A stretch of DNA of 64,000 bases from Siphonodentalium dalli. Lineage: Eukaryota; Mollusca; Scaphopoda; Gadilida; Siphonodentaliidae. The DNA lies in contig CP136066.1 of the NCBI GenBank assembly GCA_032622095.1, positions 91,967,319-92,031,318 on the forward strand. The letters are read 5' to 3'. The notes under the pieces are model-generated. The model was not told the origin of the DNA, did not search any database, and saw only the letters and a list, made by a program, of their open reading frames with translations. Position numbers and translations under genes: made by a program. Positions 10,634-23,363 of this stretch are shown here, in pieces. The first letter of the stretch is position 1. Each line of letters opens with the position of its first letter.

Positions 10634-12336
10634 GTAAGAAACTCTTATCACAGAAGGCAGAAATAAACTTTCTTACTTTCAATATCCTATTGGCGTAACT
10701 GCTTTAAAACTTGAATCAGCTGTTATTTCACATATGTTTTCACTAGTCATAGTGAGAACTAATTACGCATGTTGAAATTGTCCGGCAAAACACTATCATT
10801 ATGGCTAGGAGTAGTCATTCTATGTTATTCCACGTTCGTTTAGCAGGCATGCGATGTTTTCAGTTTTGGAAACAGTTTTAATTTTGCAAAGCAAAAACAT
10901 ATTGATGCATATATTTTTAAATCGATCACTCGCCGAAAACTTGGAGTGGATACAGATGCATTCCGAAAATCACAAAATCTACACAAGATTTGGTTGTGGG
11001 AATGCGAACACCGAATTCAAAAAGAGTCATTTGCTTATAATGTTGTGTTCTTTATATATTACAACTATTTGACATGACTATCATATTCTCATTAACAATG
11101 TCAATATACAATCACAGATCTAGTCAGCAAAGTATTTTCCATCAATCCGTAAAATTTCAAACTTTGTACCGTCACAAATTTCTGCAACGAATGGGTACCT
11201 TTTCTCATATTTTGGCGAGAATGAGCTTTTCAGTAATACTGTTCAGTATTCGAACAAATAAATATCTGGTGCATAAATAAAACCAAAAGACCCCTCTACA
11301 AACCGGAATATTCATATGTTAAACACTTGATTGAGCTCCGGATAACAGTCTGTATTTCAATTGTACCGTCTGTGTAAACTGATAAGTGAGTTGGATATTG
11401 TGGTGCATTCAGAATCATGGTCATATAATAACGCTGGCTGATTTTTTGGCGGAGAAAAACACATTGGGCTATTTTTAATTTTGGCTGGAAATCGTAAGTC
11501 TACATATAGAAACCATAGACGACTGATAAATACCAGGAAACGAATCTCAACCCTGTCGGGTTTCATTAGTAGCTGTCATTTTTGAATGTGTGCACGTTTC
11601 TTTGTGTTAACTTTCTCGCATAGACAGACATTATTACTCTGATTCTACTAATTATTACATTGGACGGAAAGCGGGGTTTACATTATGGCGACATTACACA
11701 TTTTCCATGTATGGACTATACGTGACATTTAACTCACGTGTGTTTTAAAATATGTAAAATCCAGATAGCAAAGCAATCTCACAGCCTGTTGGCCATTATA
11801 AACTGACCACAGCACGTGCTATGTAAATGAATGTCTCCAGCTGTCGAACCGGGTTAGATTAATTGAATAGACATAAGCTTCCCACTGCTTTAACGCCATG
11901 CACGCTTATAGAGTCGACTTCAATATAATTATAAGTGTACAGTATCAGATAGGTGAGTATCAAAGGCGCCACAATATTTGGAGAGAGTGGTATAGACCTT
12001 CGAATTATAGACAGAAAAGGATTTAATTCACACACACAATTAAGCCCTCTGCTTCGCATGTTCAAGGATGCACTCTATACCCTGCCAATCATAATAGTTA
12101 ATTTAAAGTGAGGGTTAACGTAAATCCCATCCATATTTCAATGTTATAATAATTTATGTGATCTTTATGAGCCGTAAATCTAGACATTTAATGGAAAATA
12201 CGTGATGTTTAAATGAAATTAAATACCAAATTTGGTGCTGTGTTAATAGAGAACTATTTTAATACTGTTTGACAAATTGGTATAAATGTTTGCTCCCACA
12301 TAATGTAGTTTGGCTGATGTATCAATGACTTTATAT
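10634..12336. other. Intron, left of the foldback element
   Basis: AT-rich DNA with several 60-70 codon frames lacking any family features. No repeats with defined ends recognised. Confidence 0.5.
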
Positions 12337-12789
12337 TAGGGACATGTGAATATTCGAGATGAGATTTGATGTCGATATCGGGCACCCGATTCGAGATCGA
12401 CACCGAATCGGTCTGCTGATTCGGATATGTTCGAATCGGTGTTACTTTGATGTAGTCTCGTTGTCTTTTTTGCGTCTAGATAACATATGCAAATGATATT
12501 AACTCACAAAAATTGAAGCACAAGGTTGCCAAGTTAGCCAACATAGGTAATTTTGAATGTATGTCATTCAGAATAAACGTGCATGTATGACGTTTGATCT
12601 ATTGTGGGGTGAACAGTTTATCAGATAACTACCATTGGTATCGGACTACAACAATTATATAGCTGTAATAGTCCGAGGGCCTGCTGGGTTCTGTTTGCAC
12701 AATTACGTACGAAAGGTTTGATGCCCCAGATTTGTTCCACCCCATGAACGTTTAAAGAAATCCGATTTCTTATGTTCTGCATTCCTGGC

Positions 12790-13300
12790 GTTTTGGGGGC
12801 CAGAGACCCCATAAAAACTCAAAAATGACTATTTGCACTTTTGAGTACAAAGCTGATTTGTTATATTATTAGTACTCCAGCAATCACTAACCAATAATAC
12901 ACAATTTCTGAAACGAAATGTCTTGGCGTTTTCATTTCAGCAGGGATTTTATGATAGTACCCATAAAGCCCCAAAAATCACTTCTATTTGCATTTTTGAG
13001 TACACATCTGATTTTTATATTGATAGTGCTCAAGCAATCACTGATCAATAATACACAATTTCTGAAACAAAATTTCATGGCGTTTTCATTTCAGAAGGGG
13101 GTTTCTGATAGTACCCCAAAACCCCAAAACATTAGTTCTATTTGTACTTTCGAGTACAAAGCTGATTTTTTTATTAATAGTGCCATAATAATCACTGTTC
13201 GATGATACACAATTTCTGAAACGAAATTTCCTGGCGTTTTCATTTCAGAAGGGGTTTCCGAATGTACCCCAAGAAAACAAAAAAATAACTTTTATTTTCA
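12790..13300 (+). repeat. About 150-bp tandem repeats, left arm
   Basis: Three diverged units, each with 'gagtacaaagctgattt', 'caataatacacaatttctga' and 'ggcgttttcatttcag' followed by a C- and A-rich end. The right arm at 17.45-17.83 kb carries the same unit in reverse orientation. Confidence 0.75.
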
Positions 13301-13994
13301 CATACTGTCAAATACAAAGCACAATTTTAAGGTGAACCTGGACAAATTTATATAAATATACAAATCTACTAACCACAAACGTTACCTACATGTAACTGCT
13401 GAATATGACAAAACAGCCCAAATTTCCGCGCGTTTCAGGGAGGAAAATTCGTTATTTTTTATTATAAAAAAATGTAGAAAAACATGTAAGAAAACGAAAA
13501 TTGAAATTTTAGTCCGGGAATCAGGTCGATCAAACGTGCACACCCCCAGGATTAAACTTCATTCATTTTTCGTAAGGATGTCTACTCAAACTATTTAGAC
13601 GTTAAAGGGTGACAGTGTATGTTCCGGGCAATATAGCGGCGATTTCCGGGAGTTTACACCACTCACTACATACATTTTCAGCAAAAACCTATTGTTCTTG
13701 ATTCCATGCCATATGCCTGTCATTTTCTGCATAATTTGACTGAAAAAAAGAGTCCAAAATGGCAACCGAAAGTAACAAAAAGAGAATTTCACAGTAACGT
13801 TCACCGTAGGCGCCAGTTGCGCCACCATACATGATGTCCAATCCTAATACGATAACAGTACGTCAAAACCCGAGTTTTCAAAAATGACGACGAAAACGGC
13901 AATCGGAAGTCAACAGTTGAAGTGCTTTTCTAATTTTTAACTTTTTAAACTAAATCTTCAAATATCGAATAAATATAAAGCCAATAAGTAGTGG

Positions 13995-15255
13995 TATATA
14001 TGCCATCATACAAGTTTCCAAAGCCACCAACTAGTTTCAGAATACATCAAATGAGTGTCCCAAACCACCTAACGAGTGTACCAAACAATATACTGAGCCA
14101 CCTACATAGTATCCAAAACCAATCTATGAGTATCCCAAGCCATACGTCTGGTGCCCCAAATTCAATTATTGTACCGAGTAAAGCATGATAAATAATCCAC
14201 CCAATGAGTTCCCCAAACCACCAAGTAGTGCCCAAAACCATATGCAACTGGTTCCCAATCCACATATATGGTTCCCCGAGCCGTGCACCTGATGTCCATG
14301 CCGACATAATGAGTATCACATACCATCTACATTACCACAAGTATTGTCGTAGCCCTGCAACGATTGTTCCAAACCACAGCGCATGGTAGTGCCCCAAACA
14401 ATTCAACGGACGTTCCAAGCTACACATGTTTTGTCCCAAACTACCAAAATGAGTGTCCCTAACCACCCAACGTGTGATCCAAATCATACAATGAGTCGGC
14501 CAACCCATCCAATGAATTCCCCAAACCATCAAATATTTGAGTGTCCCAAACAATCCAAAGAGTGTACCATATGCACCAAAACGTTTGTCCCATCCGAAGA
14601 GAGTTCTATGTCATACAACGGGTGTCCCAAACCACCAACTGTCGTCTCAATCCATTCAATGGCCCAATCAGTGAACCAGTCGACAAATAAGTGTCTCATT
14701 CCACAATTCGTGTGTCCCATATGCACATCTAGTGTCCAAAACCACCCATTTGGTCTCAAACTTTCCAACGGGTGGCACAAACAATTAAGTAGTGCCCCGT
14801 ACGATATGCACCTGATTCCCGACCAGCACAGATAGTCCTCCAAACCATGCATCTGGTACCCTAACCCACACAATGGGTATCACAGGCCATCCAAGGAGTG
14901 TCTCAATTCACATGATCAGTGTCGCAACCCTACAACTTTTGTTCCAAATCACAGTGCATGGTACTAGTAGTGCCCCAAACAATGGAACTGGTGCTCCTAA
15001 CCAAATAGGTTCAAACCACCAAAAGTCGTCTCAATTTATAAAATGGCCCAATCATTGAATAAATCGACAAATTTATGTCACATTCAACCACACGTGTGCC
15101 CCATATCCAAGTCGAGTGTCCAAACCAATTCATCTGTTGTCTCCAACCATGCAATGGGTGTCACAAACCACCCAGCAAGTGACCCAAACCATACAACTAG
15201 TATCACAAACCAGCCATTGAGTTCCCAATCATTCCAAATGGTGTCATAAACCATC
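13995..15255 (+). repeat. Degenerate short-period minisatellite, left arm
   Basis: Many units of about 16-25 bases on the theme 'ccaaaccacc-aatgagtgt'. Read as protein it gives long Pro/Asn/His/Ser-rich open frames on both strands (for example 14383-14835), which come from the repeat and are not genes. Confidence 0.75.
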
Positions 15256-15360
15256 TACTAACTTGCATCTCAATACATTTAAACAAATGTACAAAACCCT
15301 CCTCCGAGTATTCAACCCTTTCAAGACGGGTGATGTGCTGACACAGCATTAATGATCCTT

Positions 15361-15441
15361 TGCCATGCATTCTCCCATATATGCGAGTCTCCCATAGGGA
15401 GTCTTGCATATGTTATGAGAATCCTGTGCCTCACATGGCCA
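15361..15441. repeat. Diverged 'gcattctcttatatatgcgag' palindrome
   Basis: Contains 'gcattctcccatatatgcga', 'cccatagggag' and a degraded inverted half. Same family as 37252-37483 and the 40.07-40.50 kb element. It sits close to the centre of the foldback element. Confidence 0.5.
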
Positions 15442-15549
15442 AAGTAAGTAATGTTAGGCCAATTAATTTTCTTATATATGCGATGCACCCAATGGCAAAG
15501 GATTTTCGCAAAATGTCAAGAAGCTACGGTCAAGGATTAAGACCATCAA

Positions 15550-16080
15550 ATGAGTGTTGCAAACCACCCAATGGGTTTAAAATTCAAACCAAGAGACACT
15601 CGCTGGGTTGTTCGAGATTTCCGATGGATGATTTTGTATAATAGTTGTGACAATCATTCGATGGTGTGGGACATTCTGCATGGGGTGGTTTTAGACACCA
15701 GGCGGATTTGTTTTAGACATTCTTGGTCGGGGTGGTTTGAGGCAATTGTCATGTTGCATATATGGTGTCAATCGTTGGATGGTTTGGATTACTCATTACG
15801 GCGTGTTTTGGGAACCATTTGGATGGTTTGCGACACTAGTTGGGTCGATTGGGATGCGTATTGGGTGGTTCTGGACACTGGTTGGCAATTGGTGGTGCCC
15901 GTTCTATGGACTGTGTTGGTTTGGTATACTATATTAATTAAGATGGTGGTTTGAGACCCCAGATGCGTGGACTTAAGCTCCTTAGATGACACTCGTTAAG
16001 TGGTTTTGGAAACTCATTGGATATGTTTGGATACAAGTTTGGTGGCTTTTGACACTCATTTCATTAATCCTCGTGATTAT
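15550..16080 (-). repeat. Degenerate short-period minisatellite, right arm
   Basis: Repeats of 'tgggtggttttggacactcg' type, the reverse complement of the 14.0-15.25 kb array. Shorter than the left arm. Confidence 0.7.
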
Positions 16081-16382
16081 AATATGGCTCATTACCATCA
16101 GATATCGATTTAGCATGGTATATTTTTTTTTAACAAAAAATGGAAATTATCTGGGAAAATGTAGCAAAATTTGCACAATTTTACCACTTCCGGACACCAT
16201 TTTGTCCGCTATTTTGGATTTTGTAATGACAACAATAATAATTTATTGATAATTTCACAAGGAACGAAATATCAAACAATAAAGCTATGCACGTAAATTG
16301 GAGTTTTTTCAAAGAACTCCATAAAATTCCCCCAAAGCGGATTTTGAAAATGTTCCCCCGATTCTGTCCGAAAAAAAAAAAA

Positions 16383-17140
16383 ATATTGCATATTATAGAT
16401 TTTCCATTGTTTTATCGGCTATATGAGAATATGAAATGCTAGACGTTACTTCGCCATTGATACTGACCGAGAATAATACAGATCTTAGCTAAAAGGCTTC
16501 TCCAGAAAGTAGTTCTAAGAAAGTATACACGACGAAAGTTTTTCTGTAAAATCGATTAGAAAACTGGTCCGGAAAGTTGCTCGCCCACTTTTGAAAACAC
16601 CCATGACGTTGGATATCAACTCATGAATAACTCTTGAGTTGGCGCCGATAGTTGAATGACACTACTTCAATGCGAATGTTGTTTAGCCGGGTTCTGACAC
16701 CAGCAATCAATTCTGCCCGTGTTTATACTTGACATAAATCTGTCATCGGCCTCGCTTCAAATGTCTATATAGTTCTGCAGCTTTCGAAAAAAATTCCCAA
16801 CGCGGTCATACTTGACATTGATTCGCGCGAACTTGTCTTTCCCCATTCTGCAGGATTGTGCCCATGATAGGGCCACATCATTTATCCGATGGGGTGTGTC
16901 CGGTGTTTAGGTATCCTGTTATATAGCAACAACATACTTTCAAATAAATCGAATCATAAATGGGAATGTCCCACCTGAAAGTGTTCATGGAATACAGGCT
17001 TCGCATAATACATGATTGTACAGCTTAATAAATACCTAACAAAGTCACGTTTAATTAAAAAGAATATTGCACTGTTTTATCGCTTATATGAGAATATGAA
17101 ATGCTAGGTGTTACTACACCATTGACTCTGACCAAGTTTT
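16383..17140 (+). repeat. Direct repeat pair inside the foldback element
   Basis: A block with 'tatgagaatatgaaatgcta' occurs at about 16387-16470 and again at about 17065-17140, separated by roughly 600 bases. Confidence 0.55.
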
Positions 17141-17304
17141 TTTTTTACCATTTGGTCTGTGAACAATGATGATAGTGGAGATAGTATTAAGAAAAAATAT
17201 TATCTGTGCGTACGACAGTGCAAATAAAACAATTTTTCGGGTTTTCGTTGGGTACTTAATTCGAACCCACCATCTCATTAACACATATCCCCAGCAAAAA
17301 AATT

Positions 17305-17351
17305 ACCCACCCCAATAATACTTACCCCTATATAATTAAGTATTATTGGGG
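17305..17351. repeat. Short hairpin
   Basis: 'ccccaataatact' is followed by its exact inverted copy 'agtattattgggg' with a loop of about 16 bases. Confidence 0.7.
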
Positions 17352-17449
17352 TAGGATCAATTGTTTCAGGTGATCTGTGCTTCTTAAATGAAAACGCACG
17401 GAATTTCGTTTCTTAAACGAGGTTATTATGACTAGCGATAGCAGGATAA

Positions 17450-17930
17450 CTATTGAGGAAATTAATTTTCTAGTTTTTTGGGGGCACTTTAAAAAAACCC
17501 ATTCAGAAATGAAAACGCCAAGGAATTTTGATTCAGAAATTGTGTATTATTAATCAGTGATGACTAGAGCACTATTAATATGAAAATCAACTCTGTACTC
17601 GAAAGTGCAAATAGAAGTCATTTTTGGGGTTTTTGGGGATACTTTAAAAACCACCTTTCTGAAATGAAAACGCCAGGAAATTTTGTTTCAGAAATTGTGT
17701 ATTGTTGATCAGTAATTGCTGGAGCACAATTAATTCTAAAATCAGCTTTGTACTCAAAAGTGCAAATATAATTCATTTTTGGGATTTTGTGGGGTCTCTG
17801 GCTCCTAAACGCCAGGAATTCGGAACTTAAGAAATACGATTTCTTTGAACGTGCCTGGGGTGTAACAAATCTGGGGTATCAAACCTTTCGTACGCGATTG
17901 TGCAAATAGACCCATCAGGCTCCCTGATTA
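17450..17930 (-). repeat. About 150-bp tandem repeats and arm end, right arm
   Basis: Inverted counterparts of 12.66-13.3 kb, including 'gtttgtactc'-type units and the distinctive 'aaacctttcgtacg' stretch, which matches 'cgtacgaaaggttt' near 12705. Confidence 0.75.
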
Positions 17931-18643
17931 TAACGATGTACCCATGTCCAAGTGTGTCAAATCTGTATTACTTTATTAAATAATGTAGACAAGTTACCTC
18001 AATTCCATGGCGTTGGTGATACATTGATTGAACTACATGTCTTTAAATGTCTTACTGTCACTTCTTATGTAGTGATCGCCATGACACAGCTAGATAGAAA
18101 CTCAATGCAACATATCCCAAACCCTCCATGAGACCGAGAGTGACTTGCCTGTCATGATTTCCTTAAAAAAGATGCACGTTCCAACTGATGTTTAAGAAGA
18201 TTAACATTTTATATAGTATCTAGTGAATTTTGCAGTTTTTGTAATGAGACACCGAATTACACACTGGTAAACAATGTCAATCACTAACTGATTCGATTCG
18301 AGATTCGATTCGATGTCGATATCAGGAAGGAGATTCGAAATCGAGATTCGATTCGATGCAAGATCCCCGATTCGCAGACCCCTACTGTATATGCTAATAT
18401 GTACATGGTGATCCACAACATGGTTATTTGCAATGACACAAAAACATATATCCACCAGGCTCGTTTGTCTTTGAATTTCTTGAATCTCAGTTTTGCATTC
18501 ATATATGTCCAAATATATATGTCGTTCGGTTATCTTTATCACATGCTGATGACACCTGTTATTGCAAAACACATCTTACTTACATCTTACATCCACATCC
18601 AAAGCATAATTTTGTACACTTGTTTTTAATATGACTATTGTAG

Positions 18644-18865
18644 ATAACGTTCATAGGCGAGTCAGGGTTGGTGCAGTTTGGCACAGACAACTACCGGGCA
18701 GACTATAAATTTCAGATTTGCTCCACAAAGGTCCAGAGCAATGACGTCATGTCTACTGTTGCCGAATGGAGCTTAGGGACGGGACTCATATTGCACGATG
18801 ACAATCATTTTGAAAAAAAGTCCAGTGACTTCAAGTGGCCTACTCTCAGGGTGGCGACCACTATG
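18644..18865 (+). CDS. iGluR gene 1, visible exon 5: ATD end and ATD-S1 linker
   Basis: Acceptor CTATTGTAG ends at 18643; donor GTAAGA starts at 18866. It has 74 codons, phase 0 at both ends. ITFIGESGLVQFGTDNYRAD matches the conserved 'F-x-G-L-T-G-x-I-x-F-x-x-x-G-x-R' near the end of the amino-terminal domain, followed by a Y-K-F-Q-I strand and AEWSLGTGLIL, the counterpart of 'V-G-x-W-x-x-x-x-G-L'. It ends TLRVATTM, the first strand of the ligand-binding domain (family 'L-x-V-T-T-I-L'). Confidence 0.9.
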
Positions 18866-19335
18866 GTAAGATGTGTTCCATTGTGCTTAACTTAGGGAGT
18901 ACATCGTTCACACTTCTATGCTTATTGGAAGACAAGTTTACCATTAGTAGAGAAACTGGTTGCTAGTAGCATAAAGGAAATTGGTGCTTAGAAAAAGCAA
19001 GGGAGGAAAATGCAAGGTGATCAGATATACACATTTAATAAATCGACAGTTTACATATATATGTCAGTGTTATGTGCGTATTTACGTCAATGTGTTTGGT
19101 GTTTGCAGGTGACAAATAACGAAAAACCGAGAGGGGATTTATTTTAGTTGGCTCATTTATATAATAACAGCAAACAAGAACATTGGAAATTAAATACTCC
19201 ATACATAACAGCTACCACTGTAATAATCATCTGGAAACAACGTGGGCGCAATTGTGGAGATGTTATGGTGAGTGATCTCACGCATCAGAACGAACAAACA
19301 AACGAAATATGTACACAAATTACATTACAACCAAA

Positions 19336-20509
19336 CAGGGTTGGGGTAATCGTAATCAGTAATCGTAATCAAAGTAATCGATTACAAAATTTGGAGTAAT
19401 CGTCTGTAATCAGTAATCATGACATTTATTGATTACAAGTAATCGTAATCGATTATTTTCAAATGTACATGTAATCATGCTTACACTTTGATTACGTTTT
19501 GATTACTTTTACTAAATATCCATATCGATGGCTATTGGATACTCATAGTCTCATACTGTGGTACTGTGGAGTGTGCAAACATACAAACAACATATTAGAA
19601 AGTTAGTACAATTCTGTCATGTGTTATGTTAGTGGTACAGTGTGTATGTACATTCTGGCAGTGGACACAGATAACAACACACAATTGTTGAATACAGCAG
19701 GAATGGCAATAAATTTGTGATACAGACAATGAAATGTCCAAATATGAATAAATAGGCTAGCCAACTTCAATTAGGATTAATTGCTGCAGACAATGAATGT
19801 AGAGTCACACTGGTACAATATGGTTAATTAACTGAACAAAGCAGGTGTGATGTACATCGGTAGACACAATTACCTGGTTTGTCATTTACTGCACTCATGG
19901 AGTTAAGGCTCATTTAATCCTCATCAGGATTAACAATGGATGATCATCAAATAAATCGTAATGTTATCTTCATTGTGTTGGGTATTGAATCTAACAGAAC
20001 ATGCAAATAATTTATAATTGTTTCTGGTGATATTTTCATAAATATTATGGGTTGGTTTGAATGCATGTAAGAAAATTAAAAATATATTAAAATATATTTA
20101 CATAAATAAATACACATAAAACATAATGTATTCACAATAAGTTGGTGCATAACTTCATGGTGAAACCTTTCCAATACATGTAAATGTAAAAAAGTTTATA
20201 TGTTTATTGATTGCATCTTTCTATTGTTTCAGTCGTTTCTTGTTTCCATGTTATGCAGTGATGTCTTTATTCCATAAAATTTGATATGTTAATTTGAATT
20301 ATTTCATTATTTATTCCTATGCGATCACAATGGTTGGAAACTAACAATTGTAATCAGATGTAATCAACAAGTAATCGATTACATTTACTAAAGTAATTGT
20401 AATCGTAATTGATTACATTGGAAAAATGTAATCAGTAATCGTAATCATGTAAATCAAAAGTAATTGTAATCGTAATCGATTACATTGGCATGTAATAGCC
20501 CCAACCCTG
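19336..20509. mobile_element. hAT-type non-autonomous element with TAATCG repeats, copy 1
   Basis: Starts CAGGGTTGGGGTAATCG, ends CCCCAACCCTG, and is flanked by a perfect 8-bp duplication CAACCAAA (19328-19335 and 20510-20517). Both ends carry many 'gtaatc' and 'gattac' words in changing orientation, probably transposase binding sites. Length is 1,174 bp and no transposase frame is present. A close copy lies inverted at 56050-57231. Confidence 0.9.
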
Positions 20510-20724
20510 CAACCAAATGGAAAGACTTAGATACATCAATTGATGATGCATAAGACTAAATCTTTGGTCCGAAAACTGTTGGTAACTTATTTGATGTGGC
20601 AGAAATCATCTGCATTTATTATGGTCCACATTCTTAGATACAGTGAGGATGTCTAAAACACTGATTATTCTTGCTTAATTTTTCACTATTATATATGTAT
20701 ATACACAATAACATGTACTTCCAG

Positions 20725-20825
20725 GAACGCCCATATGTTTTCGTAGACAATACCACCAACGTCACGTCGTATACAGGATTATACATGGACATGTTACATT
20801 TAATGGCGGAGAGTCTAAAATTTCG
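20725..20825 (+). CDS. iGluR gene 1, visible exon 6: start of ligand-binding S1
   Basis: Acceptor ACTTCCAG ends at 20724; donor GTAAGC starts at 20826. Starts in phase 0 with ERPYVFVDNTTNVTSYTGLY and continues MDMLHLMAESLKF, ending two bases into an Arg codon. This is the family's 'E-x-P-[FY]-V' ligand-domain signature followed by the 'G-[YF]-x-x-D-L-L-x-x-[LI]-A-x-x-L-x-F' helix. NTT and NVT are candidate glycosylation sites. Tyr replaces the more usual Phe after Pro, which is common in the family. Confidence 0.92.
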
Positions 20826-23155
20826 GTAAGCAAGCATCTATACTCACGCACAAAGCGAAATATATGAACACCACACGAGGTTATTTATTTAGTTAATTGG
20901 GTCTTAATGTCACATTCAACAGCTCTGGTCATACCATGACATAAGAAGATACCTATACTCAGGTTACATCCGGATAGTTTTAGTAAACTAACTAATTATG
21001 CCCAACTGTAGAATCCGTTTGATTAACACAGATATTCCATTCATTAGATTTCCATAGTATCAAGCATAGCCACATTTTTATTGCTCCCATCGTAGTGTAT
21101 AACACTGCGTCGATAGCTACGTGCGAATATTTAGTCATTGCTTGATACTTTGGACACTCCACCCGCTCGCCCACAGCTAGTTCCCTTAAACTCGACGCAT
21201 TGTCTACGTACATAGATACCCCAGCATGAGTGAGGTATGCAATTTTTGCTGCTTCCTCATCGGTACCTTTGTCCAAACTTACGTCGTCCAATGTTCTCTT
21301 CTCGGCATGTCTTATGTCTTGTGTAATGTCTTATTTTGTAATGTGTGTTCCTATTTTGTCTGCATGTTTGTTTCTGTTTGTGTAAGTGCGACTGTTGTAT
21401 GCAAGCGGTGTGGTATGCATGGGTGACATCTATATTCTGACGATAGTATGCCTTAATAAATTATGGACAGTCCTGTTCACTTTTTGACTATACTTACATC
21501 TCTAAGCTATCCCAGCATTTAACGTAGGGAACTGCTCTTTAACTATACAAATAAGCCATCGTGCATACCGGGGAGCACTCTGTTAATTTTATTCCAGAAG
21601 TTCATGGTACACGAAGAGTAAAACAAATATGTTATACCTCTCACAGATAGTAAAATGCATTTATTTTTTTCCTTTTCAATAACTGTTAAGATGCTTTTGG
21701 AAATGAAGACCATAATATGTGACTAGAAGCAGAAAATGTTTCGTTTAGTGCTTGTCTGCAGTAAGCAAATCTTTTATAATAGTTGTTGATTGATTTAGGT
21801 AGACAGATATATTTAGTTGTACAATAAACACAACGTCATGAAGTTAAACTAAAGGTACAAAATTAATGATATTTACAGGGACTGCATGGCCAATACTGGC
21901 CGTCTTCCCGCAGTCCCTTAAACAAATAACAAATCATCCACTACCTGGTGGTAATTGTCAAATAATAAGTATATATATAATATATAATATAATATAAAAT
22001 AATATCCACAGACCAGATTCAATTGTACATGTAGGCATCGAATGTAAACTATAGAGATTGTATGCAAATAAGGACAGAAAGACAGTGAACGTTAATACTA
22101 GTCATATTATAGTCATGGGGTATGTTCAATGGGTGCCATGATAGTTGCTGGTCACATCGGGCTCATAGGTTTAACATAGTTTCAGCCGCTAGCCATATCA
22201 CGACTACCCGGTGTGGGTCCGGGGTCGAATATGCTGACAGCCCCACTGCAAGGGGAAAGAAGCTTATAATGTGACACTCAGTTTGCCGTGGAATGCTTAC
22301 GGTGAGGTGTGGTGTAAGGTCCTGGCCTATCACGCGATGCATCGACCTGCGTATACGGCTTAGATCATGGTCTCCTTTGGTCTCTTCAATGCGGGTGGTT
22401 GAGTTGATCCGGCTCAATAAATCGGTTAGCCACGCATCTCCGCAGTGTTTCAGATTACATTTCTGCCATCTGTTCTATTTTGTGTCTGGTGTCTAGTTGT
22501 GCGTTCAGTTTTTCAGGTATGTTGTTTCAAAACAAAAATCGTCAAGGTCTCTTATTCCTTTTGACTCTCAGAAACATATGTTGATGCTTGAGTTTTCAAA
22601 GTTCGATACGATGCTTCGAGATAGAGAAGGGGACACCCATATATGTGAGTGGAGGGAGGCTGACCATTTGGAGAGATATCACCTACTGAGTCAATTACCC
22701 GATTGTCAACTTGATGAATTGATTAATATTTATGCTAGATTCATCAGATTTTATAAATATCGCATAAATCATTCAGGAGACGAGATTGTCAGCTACTTCA
22801 CATATTTCCATTATGGAGCGTACATGTAGATACATTAAGTTAATCATATTTGTTGATTATATTTCATGCAGGTTTTATATTTTTGCTGTTCTTAAAGCAG
22901 TATTTCAAACTGATTTGATATTCTGCTTTATATGTGTTTGCACAATGGTCAGTTTCTTAATGGTTTTGACCCGAATCGAGCACTCTCGCTCTGATTTGGG
23001 TGTTTTTATTTGTAATTGTTTGTTTGGTTTTAGTCTAATTCACGGTTACATCTATAGACAGTTGATTCGCTATTAATATTAAGTCAGTCGTGATGCGGCA
23101 TAACAAATTTAACAAACCATATCACGACTATTAATTACTTATGGAACATTTTCAG
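20826..23155. other. Intron with diverged repeat fragments
   Basis: Contains a hairpin at 21878-21917 (GGGACTGC...GCAGTCCC) followed by AT-rich simple sequence, resembling the 3' hairpin of the LINE at 25003-25044, so possibly a LINE 3' end. A stretch at about 22.13-22.46 kb shares 'tatcacgcga' and 'ggttgagttga'-type words with 24.49-24.73 kb. Open frames at 22497-22829 and 22786-23076 have no recognisable domain. Confidence 0.45.
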
Positions 23156-23240
23156 TTACAACCTCATTGAGTCAGACGGATTTGGCGCTAAGAAACTGGA
23201 TGGTACATGGTCAGGAATGGTCGGTATGGTATTGCGAGGG
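23156..23240 (+). CDS. iGluR gene 1, visible exon 7: S1, 'G-x-W-x-G-M-V-G' segment
   Basis: Acceptor CATTTTCAG ends at 23155 and donor GTAAGT (consensus) starts at 23241. One base completes the Arg codon, then YNLIESDGFGAKKLDGTWSG and MVGMVLRG, ending in phase 0. This is a close match to 'Y-x-I-x-x-x-x-D-G-x-Y-G-x-x-x-x-x-G-x-W-N-G-M-[VI]-G-E-L' of the S1 lobe. Only 85 bases, so easily missed by ORF-based finders, but the motif and both phases fix it. Confidence 0.93.
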
Positions 23241-23308
23241 GTAAGTCATAAGAATAGTGCGGTTATTATCGTCAATCCTCTAGAGAAAACTTCAAAGTAT
23301 GTACAGTG

Positions 23309-23363
23309 AGAGCTTTCCGATGAATGGCAACAAGCCATATTTCCGACTAAATCCTGGAAATAT
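23309..23363 (+). repeat. Half copy of the palindromic MITE seen at the window end
   Basis: 'agagctttccgatgaatggc' followed by the 'gccatatttccgactaaatc' stretch is near-identical to the right half of the hairpin at 63866-64000. The mirror half is absent here. Confidence 0.75.

Larger units (their letters stand above)
12337..18384. mobile_element. 6-kb hAT-like foldback element with tandem-repeat arms
   Basis: Outer ends are related inverted sequences: left TAGGGACATGTGAAT, right (reversed) TAGGGGTCTGCGAAT, each followed by GATTCGA/TCGAAT-rich subterminal DNA. Flanks are CTTTATAT and CTGTATAT, an 8-bp duplication with one mismatch, as hAT transposition gives. Inside, 12.66-13.3 kb is inverted relative to 17.42-17.93 kb and 14.0-15.25 kb relative to 15.55-16.08 kb. 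Both arm pairs are built of tandem repeats, as in foldback elements. There is no transposase frame. The element makes up about three quarters of an 8-kb intron of gene 1. The end assignment is an inference; the inverted arms are directly visible. Confidence 0.65.

Noticed and set aside
13991..14873. Long Pro/Asn/His/Trp-rich open frames on both strands, including a 150-codon one
   Set aside because: They arise from the degenerate minisatellite in the foldback arm; open on both strands and not conserved in reading frame between arms.
22497..23076. Two overlapping + strand frames of 110 and 96 codons in an intron
   Set aside because: No recognisable domain, no splice link to the receptor; probably repeat-derived or chance.
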